DNA of 64,000 nucleotides, taken from NCBI RefSeq assembly GCF_000350225.1, contig NW_005179112.1, forward strand, positions 92,251 to 156,250, in the 5' to 3' direction. Of this stretch, positions 34,540-44,561 are shown piece after piece. Position 1 is the first letter of the stretch. Every line of letters begins with the position of its first letter. Below the pieces are notes generated by a model that was not told where the DNA came from, made no database searches, and saw nothing but the letters and a program-made list of their open reading frames with translations. The position numbers and the translations under genes are program-made. Origin of the DNA: Chondrus crispus (taxonomy: Eukaryota; Rhodophyta; Florideophyceae; Gigartinales; Gigartinaceae).

Positions 34540-34570
<31 letters not shown>

Positions 34571-36270
34571 GTCATTTTTGCCGTCTCCGCACGCACCAAC
34601 ACCTCCTATGTTAACAACCGTCTATTGCAACTAGTATTACCTCAGAGCTAATGAAAAGAATCCCCTTCCGCAGAGACACTACTGTCTTCTTTTTCTAAAT
34701 CACCGTGACTCCTCCTATCTTTACTAAACTGATGTCTCCGTATGCAACACTTAAGGTTGACAGTGTCTCCCCCAGCTTCGCTTCTTCATCATTCTTTGCG
34801 CAATCCTACAGCTGATCCATGACGTCTGGAAAGATGACCACCATTCTAACAATCTAATCCAACTTGGCGGTGACATTGACGCCTGGACATGGCGCAGTAT
34901 GATTAATATACGTTCAAGTTGCCGTCACTGCGTCAGGTGTTGGCCCCAACTTCCACGTTCACGCGATGGTTGATGCGAGACTTTTAGGCCTGGGACAAGT
35001 CGCACACCCATTCTGTCGCAAAACGAGCTCCAACGTCCCGAGAGTGCACCTGTACATATTTGCATCTCAACCAATCAGGACTGCTGTTGTGTAAACCGGT
35101 ATGTCATGGCTGAAAATTACTGCTTTACTGCTGTACAAATCGACTTGTTCGCTGCTGCTACAATGCCTCTATCATACTCTTCATCGCCCATTCTATCTTC
35201 CGAAGGGATCTTCCGATGGATGCCCAGACCACACTACTTAAAGTAGTGTTGCAACAAGTACAGTTGGTAAAGTTTACTGTATATTCAACCCAACTGCAAG
35301 CAATGCACCGTGCTACTGTACACAATGTACTTCAACAATGTAGTGGCAGAATTTTATTTCCTGGATGCACCCTAGGAACCAGGGGCACTGTCGGCTACCC
35401 TTGGGTACCGTTCCAAATTGCGGTGCACTCCAGCCAACCCTTCATTTACAGCAATGCAGAGCACCAAATCTTGCCAGTCAATTCGCTTCCAGTCTCGTAT
35501 TTGCTGTGAAACGTGCTTGGTGTTGACACATAAAGTGGTTGACATGTAGGGGTTGTCGCCTCGATTCGAGTGCAGACACGCGCCGAGTGCATATATGAGC
35601 ACCGAGGCTTGCCGGTAGACAACAACCACTTTAAAAAAAATAGTCACCAGTGACCATACCGCATTAAAATATCAAGCCTGGTTTATTCGCGTTCAAGCAT
35701 GCTCTGCGATCTCGACGAAATAGATCTTGTCCTCCAAGTTAGCGTCCTCTGCATACTGTACCAAGGGTACCGTTACTGTACTTTCCCCTTGCTGCTACTG
35801 TACAGTATTCTCAAGTTTCTGAATTCGTGCGAGAAGAAACGGACGTGTAAGACATCATGTCTTGATCTACTGTACATGATGTACAGTGCGCACTGAAAGT
35901 ATAAGGACACCATTGAAACCTTGACCTTACACAAAAATACGAAAGATATGATCATGATAAGCAGCTCAAACGAAAGGGAAGAGAATGTCGCTGGAGGTGA
36001 TAAGTAGCCTCGCACTGGATCGAGAGACTCAAACTCGCGAGAGGGTGGCAGTGCGGGGGAAGTAAGGACTGAAGGAAAAACAGGTAGCGAGCTAGATGCT
36101 CGATTTACTCTGTTGTGTTTTCCTCTGACCCCCTCCGTTCGTCTAGCGTCAGAACGGTAGGGTCATTAAATGTAAGATGCAGTGTAGGGGACGACGACGG
36201 ATCTAGATTGGAAAATCCAAATCCCGATTGCGCGAACGCACAGGGTTACTGTGCACAACAGAGAAAGAGT
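34478..36270. other. Intergenic, rich in TACTGTA/TGTACA motifs
   Basis: No gene family recognised. CTACTGTAC and GTACAG words recur, especially at 35260-35340 and 35750-35890. Confidence 0.45.
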
Positions 36271-36705
36271 GTACAGAAGCTGCAATCGTTTTTATAGTAT
36301 GATACTTGCACGGTGACTTATCTTTAAAAAACTAAATACCACCGCACTGTAATTCTAAGGACAGTACACGATTACCGATAACGTAGCAGAGTAAACCATT
36401 TTTCGCGCAACCAATACGCTACAGTACTGGGCTGCTCCTGAAATCATAAAATGCATATGCACCCTTTTACACAAAAATTGTGCAAAAAGGTGATTGTGTA
36501 CTGTACTAGCGTCCTGAAAAGTTTTGTGTCAAAGCTCACCGCACTTTCTACACTATCCCGTTGTGTACCCGTAGGGTACTCCATTGGCAGTCCCATGAGC
36601 CCGAATCTAACTCCTTAGTGTAGGACGACCGCGAATTCCCAGAACCACCCTCGTCAAATCGCAACGTTTCCCCTTTTCGTCCTCATCGCGTACCCTAGCC
36701 ACAGT

Positions 36706-37883
36706 ATGCCTTCGCTTACGCTGCAAATCATTATTCTGTATCATCTCATTCTCGATGGACAGCCTCGTACTTTCAGAGCCCGTCTAAATGCGAAAGGTAA
36801 ACGTCGTCGTGATAGACGCATATCTCGAAGAGCGCTTCTCAGTCCTACGATGGCTCCTTTCGCTTTTTTGTACGGCAGTGGATGCCATCAATCTTTAATC
36901 ACGCTCACAGCGTTCGATCACCGAGCATTTACAACAATGCTAAACGCATTTGCCCCGATGTACTTGAGATACACACCGTACTCGAGCGATGGAAGGCTTC
37001 AAATCCTCCCAAATAGGCGCGTCGCGAGAGGAAGACCGCGTTTACTTTCCTCTACTCAGTGCCTGGGACTCTTTCTCACATGGCATCGCACACGGGGATC
37101 GATGATGACTTTGTGTCTCCTTTTTGGGATTACGCATTCAGTTGCTTCGCTGTACATTCGCTTCGCCCACCGTTTGCTTTTTAAAGTTTTGCGAAATGAT
37201 GATCGTGCCTCCATCAAAACGCCGTCAGATGAGGATATCAGTTTGTTTAAACAAAGCTTTCGGGAGAATCATTCATTGCTTCCGGATGTTTATTGCTGTG
37301 CCGATGGGTTAAAACTATATATACAACAGGCAAGTGACTGTGTAATACAAAATATGTTTTACAATGGTTGGACACATGACCATTATGTCGGGAATGTTTT
37401 TGTCTTTGCCCCAAATGGACGGATAATAATGTGTGCTGTAAATGCTCCGGGCGCGTTTCATGATTCCACAATAGCGGAGTGGGGTGGTATTTACGAAAAA
37501 CTAGGAAAAGTGTACGAGGAAACGGAGGGCAAGTGTGTGGTCGATTCTGCATTTTGCAGAGAGTTTCATCCCTTTGTCATAAAGTCTGCGCAAGATCATC
37601 TTGGAGTAGGACAAAACGCTACTGAGATATGAGGCTTCGGCAGGCTACCTCGTTGCGACAAGCATCAGAGTGGGGAATGCGCGGGTTTCAAGGGACGTTT
37701 CCGAGGCTTTTGGATAGGATGGTTTATGAAGAAACTGGCGAAAGAAAACTGATCTTGTTGACAATCGTTCTACTGTACAACTATCGAGCTGCAGTGGTAG
37801 GAATCAACCAAATTCTCAATCTTTACATGCCGCACCTAAGCGTTGATGCTAACTTTTTTCTTCATAAGAACGTTGGAATCTAG
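36706..37883 (+). CDS. PIF/Harbinger DDE transposase, one frame change near the end
   Basis: ATG at 36706. The DDE_Tnp_4-type core is readable: CCADGLKLYI (first Asp), APGAFHDSTIAEWG (second Asp), CVVDSAFC and the region after it. The first frame stops at 37632. The family's C-terminal part (LRQASEWGMRGFQGTFPRL, GERKL, AAVVGINQI, MPHLSVDANFFL) continues in the next frame to 37883. A single 1-nt shift near 37600-37623 explains this. An alternative is a 38-nt intron (GTAGGA to CGGCAG), which would restore frame exactly but would be unusually short. The enzyme cuts and pastes the element with its Myb-like partner. Confidence 0.85.
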
Positions 37884-37895
37884 AGTCACGCATCG

Positions 37896-38942
37896 TCAGG
37901 GCGTTGCGGTAGATTTTTTTTGAGATACCGTGTGCGTCATCATTAACAGAACCGCCTCCATAAAGCGATCCTGGCGTTTGTTTTCATGCTCCCGGCGAAG
38001 CACTTCTTCACGACGGTCCTCCTCCCTTCTCTTCCTCTCCTCATCCCTCTCGTCCGCCCGGCGACGCTCCTCCATTTCCCTTTGTCGGGCATCGCTCTCC
38101 CGACGCTGCTGCTCTTGTACCATAGAAAGCTTCATTATCGCGACAAGTTCATTTGCCTCAGTTGATTGAACTTTGACTCCCCTCCTTTTGTTAACGAGCA
38201 AGCGCGGAGAGGGATCAAACTCAGTAGGGCTCGGCGGCAAAATCTCGGCACCCGACCCTGGTCCTTGAGCGCCGTCACTTGGAATTTCCGATGTTCGCGG
38301 CGACAAACTTGCCGCCCCAACAGGTTTCGTACCATCCTCATCATCCTCTACGATTCCCGACAGCTCGTCTACGTCCTCGTCACCGACTCCAATATCCGCA
38401 CGCTCCGTCATTCTATATCGAATACTTTTTGCTTTGCGAACATCAGCAGGCATGAGCGGGTCACCGGTTGGCATTTTTCGCCGATGTAGCGAAGCGAATT
38501 TGCGTTTGAGACTGTCCACAGAGCGCTTTTGATCTGCAAAGTATTTGTTGTGCGCGATGAGGACAGCATCCCACTCATCGCGGCACAGGGGCAAGTACTT
38601 TTCGAGCGTGTCAAGCAAGTGCTCGATTTCGGGAGCCGAGAATCCAGAGCCACGAACAGGCGTTGGTTTGCTGGAAGATTTTCGGTTGGGAGGTTTTTGG
38701 ATCCCGACAGTGGGTCCCGGCTGTGATCCAGAATAAGGGTAGGAGCCACCGTAGCCGTGGGTCACGCGAGCAGATATTCGGGGGGTCTGCGTTTGTGCGG
38801 TTTCGGTAGGGTCGCCTGGAGGATTTGAATCGAAGACAGAGGGGCAACGACAAGGTGGAAGCGGTTCAACACGAAGGTTTGGGTTAGGGGTAGAGGGGTT
38901 GGGTGATGGAGATGGGGGTGAAGCGGAGGGGGATTGTGTCAT
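37896..38942 (-). CDS. Harbinger Myb/SANT-like DNA-binding protein, intact
   Basis: ATG at 38942, 348 aa, no break. The N-terminus is Pro/Ser-rich. A trihelix/Myb-like domain lies at about residues 95-175 (GFSAPEIEHLLDTLEKYLPL, DEWDAV, SVDSLKRKFASLHRRK, PADVRKAKSI). An acidic linker and a long Arg/Glu coiled coil near the end (RREMEERRRADERDEERKRR pattern) follow. From memory this is the domain type Pfam calls DUF6818. In Harbinger systems the Myb-like partner binds element ends and carries the transposase into the nucleus. It is convergent with the transposase gene, 12 bases between stops. Confidence 0.85.
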   Translation of the reverse strand: MTQSPSASPPSPSPNPSTPNPNLRVEPLPPCRCPSVFDSNPPGDPTETAQTQTPRISARVTHGYGGSYPYSGSQPGPTVGIQKPPNRKSSSKPTPVRGSGFSAPEIEHLLDTLEKYLPLCRDEWDAVLIAHNKYFADQKRSVDSLKRKFASLHRRKMPTGDPLMPADVRKAKSIRYRMTERADIGVGDEDVDELSGIVEDDEDGTKPVGAASLSPRTSEIPSDGAQGPGSGAEILPPSPTEFDPSPRLLVNKRRGVKVQSTEANELVAIMKLSMVQEQQRRESDARQREMEERRRADERDEERKRREEDRREEVLRREHENKRQDRFMEAVLLMMTHTVSQKKSTATP

Positions 38943-39278
38943 GGTGGGAGAAAGGGATCGAGGTAGAGGGATTGTGTGACGGAGATAGGGATGAAGGGTA
39001 GAGGGATTCTGTCATGCCACGAGGAAGCTTCGCTAGGGATCGAGCTACCTCAACGGCGGGAAATCGGCGGGTGAAATATGTGTTTGTGCTTTTGGCTGTG
39101 GACACAAATCGTCTTCCAAGGGGGTTCACATCAGCAGAAGGTGATGCGCACAAAACAGCAATTTGTGCAAAAAGGGTCGTATCAAATTGGGTGTTTGTGA
39201 TTTCAGGAGCATCCCACTATCTTCTCGAACATGGCCGGCCATCCCCGCCAACCGATGCCCACCATCTAGCTATTCAAC

Positions 39279-40274
39279 ATGTCGAAACGGAAGCAATTGA
39301 CAGACGTGATAGAAGGTCAAATTCTCGTTCTCCACAACGAATGTTTGTCTGTCCGAGAGATCACAGAGTCCATCAACAGAACGAAGACCGTCGTGCACAA
39401 CTTTATAAAGAATCCGGCGGCATATGGGTCTAAAAGAAGGAGTGGAAGGCCTCCTAAACTAACACCCGCTTTAAAACGCAGGGTAATAAGGGAGGTTTCT
39501 AAAGGAGAAAAGTCGGCCAATCAGATCCGCAAGGCACTCGATTTATCGGTCCACCGGTCGCGCGTACAAGCCCTTTTGAGGAGAGATACTAATCTAAAGT
39601 ACATCAAGTTTATAAATGCTCCAGTCCTCCTTCCGATGCATATGCAACAAAGTCTAGGTTGGCCTAAAAATCATGTTACTTGGGATGATGAGAAATGAAA
39701 CAAAATTATTTTTTCTGACGAGAAGAAGTTCAATTTAGATGGCCCCGATGGTTTTCATTACTATTAGCATGACTTAAGAAAGGAGACAAACGTTTTAAGC
39801 AGACCTCACCAAGGAGGTGATTCTTTAATGATTTAGTCTTGGTTCTCTTACTACGGACGAAACAATTTAGTAATAATGCATGGGAAACAGGATTCTGCAA
39901 AGTACTGTGAACTACTTAAAGACGATTTGCTACCGTTTGCGGCAGTGACGCACGGTGAGAATTGGACATATCAGCAAGATAACTCGGCTATACATCGTTC
40001 TTTTAATACCAAGAAATGGTTTACGGACAATGGCGTCGCTATTTTACGGTGGCCTTCGCGTTCACCAGACCTCAATCCCATCTAAAATCTATGGGGGATC
40101 TTAGCAAGGAGTGCGTATGGAAATGGTAGGCAGTGTCAGGATACTGTAGAGCTGTTTGAGGCTATTGTCGATTGCTGGCAGAATATCGACCATATTCTTG
40201 AGAATCTCGTTGGATCGATGCAGAGGCGTTGCATTGCTGTTTTGCAGAAGAATGGCGGCCGCACGTCTTATTGA
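39279..40274 (+). pseudogene. Tc1/mariner transposase pseudogene
   Basis: Starts MSKRKQLTDVIEGQILVLH, with a paired-type helix-turn-helix (SVREITESI) and a GRPPKLT linker. The catalytic region shows FSDEKKFNLDGPDG (first Asp), WTYQQDNSAIH (second Asp) and WPSRSPDLNPI followed by TAA at 40083-40085, exactly where the third catalytic Glu of ENLW is expected. Further stops lie near 39696, in the YYxHDL stretch and in the SLMIxSW stretch (Trp to stop). The frame otherwise continues to about 40274, giving about 330 codons, the normal Tc1 length. It has about four stops and no active copy. Confidence 0.9.
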
Positions 40275-40561
40275 GATCGAAATAAAGAAGGGTTTTGATT
40301 GCACTTTTTGTTTGTCCTTATAATTACAGTGCGGTTGTATTTAGTTTTTAAAAATAACTCACTGTACAAGTATCAAACTATAAAAATGATTACAGTTTCT
40401 TTACTCTCTCTCTCAAGTAGCAAAACGCCCTCATTTCCAATAAACTCTCTCTCTCTGCGGATCGAAGCAGATCGAGGCTCGCAGGAAGCTGATCGGACGG
40501 TACTGACGACGACCGCCGGCTGGCGACCCGGTTAGGAGGTCCCATCCTACCATCGCCTAAG

Positions 40562-43500
40562 GTGCGAACCAACTCTCCTGCCCACAACACACCCAAAATC
40601 AATCTCACCGCGATAATGGTCACAACAGCACCGGCAACACCAGATCGCTCACTTCACGTAACCGCACGCCGGAGCCCGCTACACTCGCGAAGCGTCATCA
40701 ACAACTCATGCCCCTTCCCAGAGTGCGGAGATCAAACCTTCACCACGCTGGGGACGTGCCTTGCCCATATCAAAAACGCGCACATTCGGAAATTGTGCAC
40801 GGAACGCCTGTCAGAAGACACCGCTGATATGCTACGAGATTGGGCCGGTAAACATGCTACTACTTCTGCGCACCCCACCTCTCACTTAACCGTGCTAACG
40901 TCTCGGCCCAGCACATAAATGAGGAAATCACCCTCACGTACCTACGCTGCAAGCACTGCAGTGCTTGTTTAGGTCGATCTGGGGCATGCCCTAGATCGAC
41001 CCAAACACCACCAGTCGTCCCGCCACATCCATCACAGTTCCCTAATGCAACCCAGCACAGCCGATCCCAATCCCAGGCCCCTCCAACAATTCAACAGGCA
41101 ACCTGACCACCACGGTGGGCCCGAGACCACTCCCAGACGCCATTGCACCCCCGCGCCTGAACGAACCGAGCCATTGACACAACCACTCCCGACCCTCGCA
41201 GACATCTGCCACTCCCGAATACTCATAATGAAACACATTCCCTTTCGTATTCGAAACGCCGTCGCAAAAGCCTTCGGTCAAATGCCGTGGAAAATTCCCT
41301 CAGACTCCTTAACCGATAGCCCCAGCTCCCACCCGGCCTACACGAAGATATTTCTTTTCTTAGCTGCCATTCTCGCTGCACCGAACCATAGAAATCGTTC
41401 CTCTGCCACCCAATCCATCCGGGACCGCCTGGCACTCTGGGACGCAGGCCAATTTGACGAGCTATTGCAAGCCGCGCGAAGCTCCAAAATGCCGAGCATC
41501 TCGCGCCCCCCGCATAAAGACCAAATCCAGAAGGCAGCCAACACCAGACGGGCAGAATCGTTAGCAAGAGACGGAGCCTTCAGCAAAGCGGCCGCTACCC
41601 TCACGTCCTCATCCATCCCACCGCCCAATGCTGAGCGGGCCGAAAAACTTAAGTCCAAACATCCCTTGGCATCCACATTCCCGTCACCCCCACCTAACAC
41701 CCCCACAGCCTCAACCGAATTTCCCCTTCTGACATATCTCTGGCAATAGCGAAATTCGACAGCACAGCAGCAGGTGGTGAGAGTGGCTTGCGCCCCAACC
41801 ACCTAAAGGAAATTCTACGCGCCTCCAACCCCGACGCCACCAACCCCCTGCTTCTTGGCCTAACCAGACTCGTGAACATCCTTGGCATCAGGCCGTGGCC
41901 CGGGCTCTATCGCCCCATGGCTAGCCGGGGCCCCACTCATCGGCCTCAACAAGCCCAATGGTGATATCAGCCCGATCGCCATCGGGGGAACAATCAGCCG
42001 CCTCGTAAGCTCCTGTCTCATGGCCAAAGTTGCGAAAGACTCTGAAAACACTTCTCCCCTCACCAACTCGGCGTTGGCTCGAAATCCAGATGCGAAACCA
42101 TCTATCACTCCCTTCACGCCGCAGTGGCACAACATGGCACCAACCCATCCCTAGCTCTCCTCCAAGTTGACTTCACAAATGCCTTCAACCTGATATCCCG
42201 CATGGCAATCCTTGAAGAAATCTGACGCTACTTCCCCATCCCGTCCCAATGGGTCGAATACTGCTACAATGCCCCCGCTCACCTACGGTATGGCGATCAC
42301 CACATGACAAGTAGTCAGGGCGCACAGCAAGGCGATCCACTCGCCTCCCTTCTCTTTTCCGCCGCCTTACAGCCAGTCTTGGATGCACTCTGGCAAGACA
42401 GCAATGGGGAAGAAAGACTTCTCGAATTCTATTTGGATGACGGCTACGCCATAGGTACTTACGAGGTCCTGGTGTAGTACAACGGCGCGAAGGCAATCGC
42501 ACCACCGCTGCCGCCCCGGGATACAGTACGATGGGCTGTAAGCGCGAGAATAACTGTAAGGAGTTATATTTACAGGACACGGCCGGTGCGAAGTACAGTG
42601 GTACCCCGCTGGTTACACGTGTAGGATCCGAACGGTAAGTAATTAGTGATTAGTAGTTAATGGCACAAATTAGCCAATTTAGCACAGTAGCTGGTATACA
42701 GTAAGTAACAGCTACTGTAGCCGGACAGGTGTCCTGGCGTCCCACTTAGGGGTTAAGACCGGGGGCACCTGCCCCGTTCTAGTAAACGGGAGGCAGACTC
42801 GCCTCCCCTCCCTTTACGGCTAATTGCTATCCCGTTCCGGTTTCCCTTTTAGTCTCAGGATTCTAACCCGTGACCGGCCGTCCGGATCTAACAGTACCGA
42901 CCGGCTGCGCGTCACTGGCCACGTGAGCCTTTCCTCTTTTCGAGTCCATCCGTACGGTCTGCGTTCGCGCGTGGGTTACCCAGTGGCGCGCGCTCCCTTA
43001 CCTCTAATCCCCCTCGTTTCCGAGTGGTCGGGACGAAGGTAGTTATACCACACCTGGCACGCTTCCTTCAGATCCTGAACGGACTCCACCCGCCTACGCG
43101 GGTTGCATCTCAACTTATCCAAATGTTCCATTTGGTGGCCAACCCCACCGGACAATCACACAAGCAAAGTCATCCCCCCCGACGTACCGCAAAATCACAG
43201 CCCCGGCACCACAGTTCTCCATGCCCCACTCGGAGCCGACCAACACCTCACTTCAATGTTCAACGCACATGTGAACTCCCTTCACGCATTCTTCGAGAAT
43301 CTAGGGGCCATGGAAGACACACATGTCGCTTACAATCTCCTCAAAAATTGTTTTGGGACATACCGCCTCTCATACCTCCTACGACTCTTGCCCCAGTCGA
43401 TCATCAAACCCGGCTGCATCAAGTTCGACCACCTCATGCTCCGATGCATGCAAGCCCTTATAGACGGAAGCATCACACCGGAGACCTGGTCGGAGCTCCA

Positions 43501-44552
43501 ACTCCCAGTGCACCCCGCGGAAAAAAACCCGGCTTCTTTCGGAGCTGGATTACACTCGGCAACGACCATGGCTCCGTGTGCATACCTGGCCTCCCTATTC
43601 GCAAGCTCGGGCCGAAGCACACCCGTGTTTGGAACCCTTCCCATGAATGCGGCCCCGCATGATGCTGACCTTCACGCCGGCTTCGAAGCTTGGAAATCCA
43701 CATGGCACAACCACGAAGCATGTTCGAAACTAGGCCCCCTAAACTCCTGGTGCCCCTCCAACCCACCATCACAACGCTCCCTCACGGCAGCCGCTCACAA
43801 GGGAATACAATCTTCCCTACCCCCAGGAGACCTTCGCACCGTCTCCTTCCGCAAATGTCTCACCATACCGGGAGCCAAGGATTGGCTCAACTGTATGCCC
43901 TCCCCAGCGTTTCAGTCCTGGATCCCTCCACGGGAGTTCTGTACATGGTTTAAATACTACTGCCACATCCCTCTGTACAACCCCTCCCAGCAATGTGGCC
44001 GTCCAACCTGCTCTGAAACCGTGGACACATACGGCCACCACGCACTCATCTGCGCCCACGTCCGCTCCCGAATTAACAGACACGACTCATTGGTAAGCAC
44101 AATCGCGAAGCGCCTCTCAGAAGCTGCACGTGCACCAGTAGTTGAACCCCGAGACAATGGCTCGATTCATCGATCAAGGCCAGACATCGCAACCATGGCC
44201 AGCGATGGTCGTCGCATCCACCTTGACATCACCATCGTCCACCCTCTCACGGCATCACGGCTACCCACCACTGCCTCGACTTTCCAGCACACTCCACACC
44301 GCGACACTGGAAAAACGACGACAACATAGACACGCCATAACGGCAGGCAATCGACTGATACCCATAGCGGTTCATACTCTAGGCGGGTGGCATACAGACA
44401 CCTGGAACTTTATCTGCGGCACGGCAGACAGCAGGGCCCTACAGCTGAACTCTCGCCGGCCACTATCGCGATTTCGATGCCGATCACACTTCGCAGCAAC
44501 CCTGATAACCAGAAACGCAGCCTGCCTCCTGGCTGCAATTGCTGCCTAAATT
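40562..44552 (+). pseudogene. LINE polyprotein pseudogene (C2H2, RT, CCHC, RPD..D endonuclease-like)
   Basis: Parts in order. C2H2 finger CPFPECGDQTF...HIKNAH near 40711-40780; stop TAA at 40916. RT palm pieces: IGLNKPNGDISPIAIGG (about 41945), LQVDFTNAFNLIS (motif A, about 42160), stop TGA at 42223, SSQGAQQGDPLASLLF (motif B), and EFYLDDG (motif C, about 42425). After the LTR come LHLNLSKC and a long thumb/linker frame to 44329. This carries CGRPTCSETVDTYGHHALIC (zinc-like) and RPDIATM...LDI (PD-D/E-x-K-like). The final part, GGWHTDTWNFI to LLAAIAA, is in another frame and ends at 44549-44552. At least four frame changes and two stops are visible. It is old. Confidence 0.75.
42473..43052 (+). 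mobile_element. Solo LTR (580 bp) inserted in the LINE, CCTGG duplication
   Basis: Begins TGTAGTAC and ends TATACCACA, the TG...CA ends of an LTR. CCTGG flanks it on both sides (42468-42472 and 43053-43057). It interrupts the LINE directly after the RT active-site motif. Its right two thirds match the second copy at 55975-56498 closely, whereas the left parts differ. No internal retroelement part remains, so it arose by recombination between LTRs. The perfect duplication suggests moderate age. Confidence 0.9.
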
Positions 44553-44561
44553 CCGCCCTCG

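Larger units (their letters stand above)
36429..39215. mobile_element. Complete PIF/Harbinger transposon with ACT target duplication
   Basis: The ends read GGG(C/A)TGCTCCTGAAATCA in inverted orientation, and CCTTTTT-CACAAAATTG-like subterminal sequence is also shared. ACT flanks both sides (36426-36428 and 39216-39218), the 3-bp duplication of the superfamily. Inside are two convergent genes whose stops are 12 bases apart: a DDE transposase (plus) and a Myb/SANT-like protein (minus). This is the two-protein set of autonomous Harbingers. It is inserted in a Tc1/mariner element, so it is the younger of the two. Confidence 0.92.
36271..40412 (+). mobile_element. Tc1/mariner element split by a PIF/Harbinger insertion
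   Basis: Inverted ends of roughly 90-100 bp match between about 36271-36366 and 40313-40412, including GATACTTG, a T/A-rich TTTAAAAA-CTAAATAC block and ACCGCACTGTAATT. The left end is followed after about 65 bases by the Harbinger element (36429-39215). The Tc1 interior resumes at 39216 with its transposase. Without the insertion the Tc1 copy would be about 1.36 kb, a normal length. The long inverted ends are longer than in the simplest mariners. Confidence 0.85.
40500..44552 (+). mobile_element. LINE with N-terminal zinc finger and C-terminal endonuclease-like domain, interrupted by a solo LTR
   Basis: A degenerate non-LTR retrotransposon. The order is a C2H2 zinc finger, a linker, the RT domain, and a C-terminal CCHC-like finger with an RPD...D motif. 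It is split at 42472/43053 by a solo LTR with a CCTGG target duplication. This order matches the restriction-like-endonuclease group of LINEs (R2, NeSL and relatives) rather than the APE group, although assignment to a named clade needs a tree. The left boundary is approximate; no poly-A tail is seen at the right. Confidence 0.7.
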
